DNA from: Clostridia bacterium
GTDB lineage: Bacteria > Bacillota_A > Clostridia > Oscillospirales > Butyricicoccaceae
DNA length: 10,555 nt
Reading direction: 5' to 3'
NCBI GenBank assembly: GCA_017421885.1
Contig: JAFOHJ010000248.1
Coordinates: 1 to 10,555 of the forward strand
Shown: piece after piece, positions 5,830-10,555 of the stretch
How the letters are laid out: every line of letters starts with the position of its first letter
How positions within the stretch are numbered: position 1 is the first letter of the stretch
Program-made: the position numbers and the translations under genes
The notes under the pieces: generated by a model
What the model was told of the DNA's origin: nothing
What the model saw: only the letters and a program-made list of their open reading frames with translations
Database searches by the model: none

Positions 5830-6705
5830 ATGCATTTCGTGAAGGCTAAGGGCATACTGTCGGCAAAAAACGGCATGAATCTCTACAGAGGCTGTCAGCA
5901 CGGATGCATATACTGCGACTCCAGAAGCACCTGTTATCAGATGGGGCATCGTTTTGAGGATATAGAGGTCAAGGAAAATGCGATCGAACTGCTTGATTAT
6001 ACCCTTAAGCACAAGCGCAGACGCTGTATGATAGGAACAGGTGCCATGACAGATCCGTATATACCTCTCGAAGAAGAGCTTAGAATGACAAGGCAGGCTT
6101 TGGAGCTCATCGACCGTTACAGCATGGGCGTGGCTGTTCAGACAAAGTCGGACAGGATACTCAGAGATATTGATCTGCTCAAGAGCATCAATGAAAAAAG
6201 CAAGGCAGTGGTTCAGATGACCCTTACCACCGGCGATGAAAAGCTGTGTTCGATGGTTGAGCCCAATGTTTCGGGAACTGCCGAAAGATACCATGCTCTT
6301 AAAAAGTTTCAGCAGGAGGGCATCCCTACTGTTGTGTGGCTGTGTCCCATTCTTCCCTTTATCAACGATGCTGAGGAGAATATCAAAAGCATCGTGGAGT
6401 ATTGCGCAGATGCTGGAGTCAGGGGAATAATAAACTTCGGCATGGGGCTCACCTTGCGTGAAGGAAGCCGTGAATATTTCTACAGCAGGCTCGACAGGCT
6501 TTTTCCCGGCCTTAAAGAGGAATATATAAGAAGATATGGCAACGCATATGAGATCCCCAGCCCAAAATGGCGCGAACTTACAAAGGTTTTTGTAAACTTA
6601 TGCGGCAGATATGGCATAGAGCATGATAACAATGCGATATTTGCATATATGCAAAGTTTTGAAGATAAAGAAAGTAAGAGGCAGATGAGTTTGTTTGAAC
6701 AGTAA
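5830..6705 (+). CDS. SPL-like (SplB/COG1533 family) radical SAM protein
   Basis: This 291-residue cytoplasmic enzyme should bind a 4Fe-4S cluster and cleave S-adenosylmethionine to start a radical reaction. The cluster motif is in GCQHGCIYCD with Cys22, Cys26 and Cys29 (CX3CX2C), preceded by KGILSAKNGMNLYRG, which is typical of the spore photoproduct lyase-related group. GTGAMTDPYIPLEEE (about 74-88) and VAVQTKSDRILRDIDLL are family motifs around the SAM-binding barrel. The group includes DNA lesion repair enzymes, but most members have no known substrate, and this one is shorter than true SplB, so photoproduct repair should not be assumed. AGGAGG at 5815-5820, 9 bases before the ATG, is a strong ribosome binding site. 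The 3' end overlaps the next gene by 11 bases. Confidence 0.92.
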   Translation: MHFVKAKGILSAKNGMNLYRGCQHGCIYCDSRSTCYQMGHRFEDIEVKENAIELLDYTLKHKRRRCMIGTGAMTDPYIPLEEELRMTRQALELIDRYSMGVAVQTKSDRILRDIDLLKSINEKSKAVVQMTLTTGDEKLCSMVEPNVSGTAERYHALKKFQQEGIPTVVWLCPILPFINDAEENIKSIVEYCADAGVRGIINFGMGLTLREGSREYFYSRLDRLFPGLKEEYIRRYGNAYEIPSPKWRELTKVFVNLCGRYGIEHDNNAIFAYMQSFEDKESKRQMSLFEQ

Positions 6706-7258
6706 AATAAGCATTTCGGTCCCATGCAGCGTAATTGACTGGCTAAAGCTGCTCAGGCTTTATTTTGCCGCCTTTCCAAGGGCCGAGCGCAAGCCTTTTT
6801 CGCGCATATACAATATGTACCGAAGAGGAAAAAGTGATATATGGTGCATCCGCAGAGGCGGCGTTTTTGCAGGATTTGCCACAACGGTCAACTCGCCCGA
6901 CGTTATCCTGCTTGATTATCTGGCGATAAGTTCAGATCACAGAGGTGAAGGCATAGGCAGCGCCGCAATGGTGCTTTTTAAAGATAAATATAAAGGCAAA
7001 GGCTTTTTTGTTGAGATCGAGAGCCCGTTTGAAGACAGCCCGGATAAGGATGCCCGAAAGAAACGACGCGAGTTCTATATCCACAGCGGGATGGAGCCGA
7101 TGAATGTGATGGCCGAGGTATTCGGCGTTAAAATGGAGCTTCTTGGGATCGGCTGTCGCTTTGATTTTGAAGGATATAAGGCCTTTTACCGCGATCATTA
7201 CAGCGAATGGGCATCTGAACACGTTCTTTATGAAAAACATCCGGATGAGGAGAGTTGA
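6695..7258 (+). CDS. Second GNAT-family acetyltransferase, TTG start
   Basis: This 187-residue protein carries the GNAT core: LYFAAFPRAERKPFSRIY (22-39), the strand GGVFAGFATTV (55-65), and DYLAISSDHRGEGIGSAAM with the acetyl-CoA loop R83-G-E-G86-I-G88. After it come FVEIESPFED and REFYIHSGM, the second half of the fold. The substrate is unknown; ERKPF near the N-terminus is seen in several small Firmicutes GNATs. The only start that keeps the N-terminal helix is TTG at 6695, inside the end of the radical SAM gene, with AAGAGG (6676-6681) 13 bases upstream. The next in-frame ATG would remove 40 residues. The overlap suggests coupled translation. The stop is one base before the next gene. Confidence 0.87.
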   Translation: MNSKISISVPCSVIDWLKLLRLYFAAFPRAERKPFSRIYNMYRRGKSDIWCIRRGGVFAGFATTVNSPDVILLDYLAISSDHRGEGIGSAAMVLFKDKYKGKGFFVEIESPFEDSPDKDARKKRREFYIHSGMEPMNVMAEVFGVKMELLGIGCRFDFEGYKAFYRDHYSEWASEHVLYEKHPDEES

Positions 7259-7259
7259 T

Positions 7260-7820
7260 ATGAAAAATCCTATAGCAAGAATCTACACCGGCAAAGGCGT
7301 CATAACAGTCGAGCTTTATCCCGAATTTGCGCCTAACACAGTAAGGAGCTTTATCTGGGCGGCAAGTGAAAAAATGTATGAGAACAGGCTGATTAAGCGA
7401 ATCGTTCCCGGATTTGTTCTCCAGCCTTCCTATTGCTTTTTCGATGATAAGCGCTGTGACTATATGATCGAGGGTGAGTTCAGCGCCAACGGATTTGATA
7501 ATCCCATAGAGTTCGGAGAGGGTATAGTTGCGATGGCAGGCGACGGAGAGCGCGAGGCCCACGGCTGCGAGTTTTTCATCACCCTTTCCGATGATGCCGG
7601 GGCACGCCTTCAGGGCAGATTTGCACCTTTCGGACGGGTCATAGGTGGCATGGAAGAGGTAAAGCGCCTTGAAAATGTTGAAACGGTAAGAGTTTATCCC
7701 AATGGCCTTGAAGGCTCGGTGGTTAATCAGCCGGTTGAGGACGAGTATATGCTCAGAGTCGAGGTAGATACCTTCGGAGAGGAATATATAAGGCCTGAAA
7801 TTAAATATTGGGTAGAATAA
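7260..7820 (+). CDS. Cyclophilin-type peptidyl-prolyl cis-trans isomerase
   Basis: This 186-residue enzyme should speed proline isomerisation during protein folding. It has no signal sequence and is probably cytoplasmic. Cyclophilin landmarks are ITVELYPEFAPNTVRSFI (15-32), KRIVPGFVLQ with catalytic Arg47 and the neighbouring Phe52 and Gln55, GIVAMAGDG (88-96), CEFFITLSD (103-111) and RFAPFGRVIGGMEEV (120-134). After Gln55 the usual GGD is replaced by PSYCFFDD, as in a clostridial subgroup. The ATG at 7260 is preferred over an upstream in-frame ATG at 7143 because AGGAG (7248-7252) lies 7 bases before it and the upstream stretch lies in the preceding gene. It is the last gene of the operon, directly before a strong terminator. 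Confidence 0.93.
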   Translation: MKNPIARIYTGKGVITVELYPEFAPNTVRSFIWAASEKMYENRLIKRIVPGFVLQPSYCFFDDKRCDYMIEGEFSANGFDNPIEFGEGIVAMAGDGEREAHGCEFFITLSDDAGARLQGRFAPFGRVIGGMEEVKRLENVETVRVYPNGLEGSVVNQPVEDEYMLRVEVDTFGEEYIRPEIKYWVE

Positions 7821-7858
7821 GAAAATCCCCATGCCGCATAGTCGGCATGGGGATTTTC
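7821..7858. terminator. Perfect 16-bp bidirectional terminator
   Basis: GAAAATCCCCATGCCG (7821-7836) pairs perfectly with its complement at 7843-7858 around the loop CATAGT. The TTTT in the descending arm gives the U-rich end for the plus strand, and the complement of the initial GAAAA does so for the minus strand. It lies exactly between the convergent cyclophilin and glycosidase genes. Confidence 0.9.
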
Positions 7859-7866
7859 TATAAGCA

Positions 7867-10555
7867 TCAGCTTCGGTCTTTGATATGGACTGCACGTCCC
7901 GCATAGGTGCGGACATTTCCGTTTTGGTCGAGGATACTCCCTCCGTATACTTCGGGAGAAGTGAGGATGCCGGCCTGCTTGAACTGGTATTCATAGCACC
8001 ACAGGTCGCCTGCGCTGCGCCACGAGTTGGGGCTCTGATAGAAATAGACTCCCGGTGTGTGGTGAAGCTGGGCAAAACCGTTCTGACGGGTGCCGTAAAG
8101 ACGGATGGTCAGATCGTGGTCGCCGGGCTCGCAGTCGATCTTAAGTGTGTAGGGCGAGAATGCGATGCTGCCCATTTCCTTTCCGTCAAGGAACACCTTT
8201 GTGAGGCCGCCGCGGTAGCGTGGGATCCTGAGTGTGAAGGCGCCCTCTGTTCGTATCTTCAGGTGATAGAGCATATTTCCTGTATAGAAGGGCAGGCCCT
8301 GAGGAACGATGTCGCCAAATCCGATGCGTTCGGGAAGGGGAGAAAGGGTTTTCTGAGTTCCATGTACCGAAACGGCAAAGCTGCCGAGAAGATACATATA
8401 CTCGAGGTTGGTCCTTCTGCCGATGGGGACGGTGACAAGAAGGATATTCTCACCGGCTCTGAGGTCGGGCAGCGGGACCGTCCTGATTGCACGGTCGACG
8501 AACCAGCCGTTTGTTTCGGAAGGAACTTTCTCGCCGTTAAGGACGATCTCGGTAACATCGGCATCTTCCAGCGCCAGCATGGGCGAGGGCACCGACGTAA
8601 GGCTGTTTATGCGGAAGCGCAGGGTCAGCCTGTCGGATGCCTGTTCATCTTCGATGAGATAGGGCTGAAGCACCTCTTTTCTGCGTGCGGGGATGTTGAG
8701 GATGCCTCTGACATGGTTGTCTATCCTCAGCAGCTCGTCTTCGGAATAGAAGGGGCTGCCGTTAAAGGAATATTCCGCCATATCAAGCAGAAGCATATTG
8801 GGTTCTTCAAGAGTGAAGGGAACTGTGCCGAAGTAAATGTCGGGTGCGGATGCTTCGGCAGGATCAACTGCGGCAGTTTCGCCTCGGCCGGGCGTCAGGC
8901 GGAGAAGCATGCTTTCGTGGATATACCAGTCGCGCTCGAGGATGGTGTTTCCGTCGCGGTATTCGGCGGCTATTTTTTTGATGTCACCCGTAAGAGTGTC
9001 ATAGTGGGTAAGGCTGTATTCTCCCTTTAGGATGAAGCGCAGCCTGCCTGCATCGTCGACATCGGGACAGGTGGGGTTTTTGCCGTTGCAGAGGAAGAGC
9101 CACAGTCCGTCGCCGTCTTCGCGAAGCTGGTGGAGTATGCGGTCCTCACGAAGGCCGTCGGTGCGGCGGATATCAAGGAAGCGGAAGGGCTCAAGTGCCG
9201 AGAGGATCTCGGAGGGGCTTGAGCCGACGGTGACGGAAGAATCATAGAGGGATCTTGCGGCATCTGAGGGCTCGGCATCCACATAGCCGGGGCAGGGGCC
9301 GGTAAAGAACAGCTGTCCTCCGTGATTCCTGAAGGCCTCGAGGCGCTCAAGTGTGGTCGAACGGATCGTGGTGAGGCCGGGGACGATAACGGCATCATAG
9401 CTCATTTCTCCGACCTTTAAAGGAGCGCCGCCTTCGGGGCAGAGCGCAGGCAGCTCGGCTTCGCAGATATAGTCGAAATCAATGCTGCCGAAAAGCAATT
9501 TTTCGGCGAGAGATTTGAAGCCTTCTTCCATCTGAGCGCGGACGGCGGCGGTCTGATCGGAGGGACCCCAATGGAGCCAGTAGCTCTCGATGGGATGGAT
9601 GACGGCAACACGCACTTTTGCCTTGCCGCGTGTGAGGGCGGTGTTAAGACGGCTGAAATGGTCTTCGATCATGGCAAACTGATCCCACCACGGCGACTGA
9701 TAGTTGATGGCGGCGGGATAGTCGCGCTTGGCCTCGCCCTTCATGGTCATCCATGCAAGATGTGGGACACGGACGGTTACGCCGAGGGCAGCCTGCCAGT
9801 CACCCTGAAGCTTATAGCCACGGAAGTCATAGTCCCAGCCGGTAACTCCGTAAAGCTCCGAGAGCATACCTTCTTTTCCGGCTTGGCGGACGATGGACTG
9901 GGTCTGCTTGGCAGTGGTGTATTCGTGGAAGTCACACAGCATATCGATGCCGGGAATGCCGAAGCTGCGATAGCAGCGCATGGCGTCGCCAACGGCCTGA
10001 GCCTGATCCCACAGCGACGATTCGCCCATTACATGGCCCGTAAGTGCGAGGCTGTGATCTTCACACCATGTGCCTATCTGACGGCAATAGGATTCTACGA
10101 AGCGGTCGGTCAGGAGGTTCTGGAACTTCCATCTTACGCTTGAAAGCTTTCCTTCGGGCAGTTCCCATAGAAGCTGAGGGATGGCATCGAGTAGGTCTTC
10201 GCCATATCGTTCTTTGTAGAGAGCTTCAAGGCCCGGTGTCCACGGCATAAAGACGTCCTTCTGCTCGCGGGCAAAGCTGAGAGTATCTTTGGGGGTGAAC
10301 TGGGGTTCGTCGGTGAACATGGCAGGCACGGTTTTGCCGAAATCTTCTCCCAGTTCCCTGGCATATACCTCGTGGGTAATGCTCAGAAACTCGGCAATGG
10401 CCTCGGGTTTAAGAGTGTCGGTATATGCGGCATTGTTGAACCATGGATCTTCGGTGGAATGCTCCATATAGGCATACCATTTGGTACCTTTTGCTTCGTC
10501 CTTATCGCCTATGCGTTCAGCCGATGCGAGACAGCCGTTTTTGTCGAGGACGATA
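7867..10555 (-). CDS. GH106-like glycoside hydrolase (alpha-L-rhamnosidase-related), 5' end outside window
   Basis: This is the C-terminal 895 residues of a large glycosidase; the frame stays open to the right edge, so the N-terminus and any signal peptide are missing. Numbering from the edge, the barrel region shows FTDEP (80-84), GHVMGES (173-179), GIPGIDMLCDFHEYTT (about 199-214) and LSELYGVTGWDYDFRG (231-246), with the carboxylates in FTDEP and SELYG as likely catalytic residues. These motifs match the GH106-like family (Glyco_hydro_106/PF17132), whose characterised members remove alpha-L-rhamnose. The C-terminal third, with YHLKIRTEGAFTLRIP and KVFLDGKEMG, is jelly-roll, GH2-sugar-binding-like. 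Many family members have untested substrates, so rhamnose is a guess. No partner gene is visible downstream. The TGA at 7869-7867 is 8 bases past the shared terminator. The family call is moderately sure, the substrate unsure. Confidence 0.8.
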   Translation of the reverse strand, partial: IVLDKNGCLASAERIGDKDEAKGTKWYAYMEHSTEDPWFNNAAYTDTLKPEAIAEFLSITHEVYARELGEDFGKTVPAMFTDEPQFTPKDTLSFAREQKDVFMPWTPGLEALYKERYGEDLLDAIPQLLWELPEGKLSSVRWKFQNLLTDRFVESYCRQIGTWCEDHSLALTGHVMGESSLWDQAQAVGDAMRCYRSFGIPGIDMLCDFHEYTTAKQTQSIVRQAGKEGMLSELYGVTGWDYDFRGYKLQGDWQAALGVTVRVPHLAWMTMKGEAKRDYPAAINYQSPWWDQFAMIEDHFSRLNTALTRGKAKVRVAVIHPIESYWLHWGPSDQTAAVRAQMEEGFKSLAEKLLFGSIDFDYICEAELPALCPEGGAPLKVGEMSYDAVIVPGLTTIRSTTLERLEAFRNHGGQLFFTGPCPGYVDAEPSDAARSLYDSSVTVGSSPSEILSALEPFRFLDIRRTDGLREDRILHQLREDGDGLWLFLCNGKNPTCPDVDDAGRLRFILKGEYSLTHYDTLTGDIKKIAAEYRDGNTILERDWYIHESMLLRLTPGRGETAAVDPAEASAPDIYFGTVPFTLEEPNMLLLDMAEYSFNGSPFYSEDELLRIDNHVRGILNIPARRKEVLQPYLIEDEQASDRLTLRFRINSLTSVPSPMLALEDADVTEIVLNGEKVPSETNGWFVDRAIRTVPLPDLRAGENILLVTVPIGRRTNLEYMYLLGSFAVSVHGTQKTLSPLPERIGFGDIVPQGLPFYTGNMLYHLKIRTEGAFTLRIPRYRGGLTKVFLDGKEMGSIAFSPYTLKIDCEPGDHDLTIRLYGTRQNGFAQLHHTPGVYFYQSPNSWRSAGDLWCYEYQFKQAGILTSPEVYGGSILDQNGNVRTYAGRAVHIKDRS

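Noticed and set aside
5494..6294. A 266-codon minus-strand open frame crossing yaaA and the radical SAM gene
   Set aside because: It spans the junction of two well-supported genes on the other strand, has no ribosome binding site or domain and is best explained as a shadow.
7128..8075. A 315-codon minus-strand open frame across the cyclophilin gene, terminator and glycosidase end
   Set aside because: It runs through a perfect terminator and two real genes in other frames, and shows no domain.
7885..9030. A 381-codon open frame on the plus strand, antisense to the glycosidase gene
   Set aside because: It has no ribosome binding site, its translation shows no recognisable domain, and it lies fully within a gene whose minus-strand protein has clear family motifs. 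Long antisense frames are common opposite GC-biased coding DNA.

Overview
The window looks like chromosomal DNA of a Gram-positive Clostridia-type gut bacterium of moderate G+C. The evidence is an LPXTG-anchored pilin with a class C sortase, AGGAGG-type ribosome binding sites, strong hairpin terminators, a YaaA protein, an SPL-like radical SAM protein and a GH106-like glycosidase. No rRNA, tRNA, CRISPR array, insertion sequence or phage gene was seen.

Layout. (1) 1-2003, plus strand: the C-terminal 359 residues of a fimbrial backbone pilin, then a pilus-building class C sortase, with a strong hairpin between them that lacks a U-tract. (2) 2048-3385, minus strand: an unrecognised 445-residue protein with Sel1/TPR-like helical repeats, converging on the sortase across a symmetric terminator. 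(3) 3603-3995, plus strand: a single-gene unit for a small FMN-binding split-barrel (PNPOx-like) protein, with a near-consensus promoter and a terminator. (4) 4041-4135: a short stretch that may hold the broken 3' end of a minus-strand gene. (5) 4196-7820, plus strand: a tight six-gene operon of rhodanese lipoprotein, GNAT acetyltransferase, YaaA, SPL-like radical SAM protein, a second GNAT and a cyclophilin. It has a good promoter at 4133-4161 and ends in a perfect 16-bp hairpin. (6) 7867-10555, minus strand: most of a large GH106-like glycoside hydrolase whose N-terminus lies beyond the window.

The pilin and sortase work together: the sortase links pilin subunits through their LPETG signal, and they end on the wall or on the membrane-bound enzyme. 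The six-gene operon has a stress and maintenance flavour (sulfur transfer, acetylation, peroxide/DNA protection, radical chemistry, protein folding), but the functional link among its genes is inferred from spacing and overlaps only. The glycosidase probably takes part in plant or host glycan breakdown.

No clearly new system is evident. The points most worth a second look are the unknown Sel1-like protein, the six-gene operon, the sortase lid variant, the pilin-sortase hairpin, the composition break inside the pilin gene and the possible gene remnant near 4050-4135.
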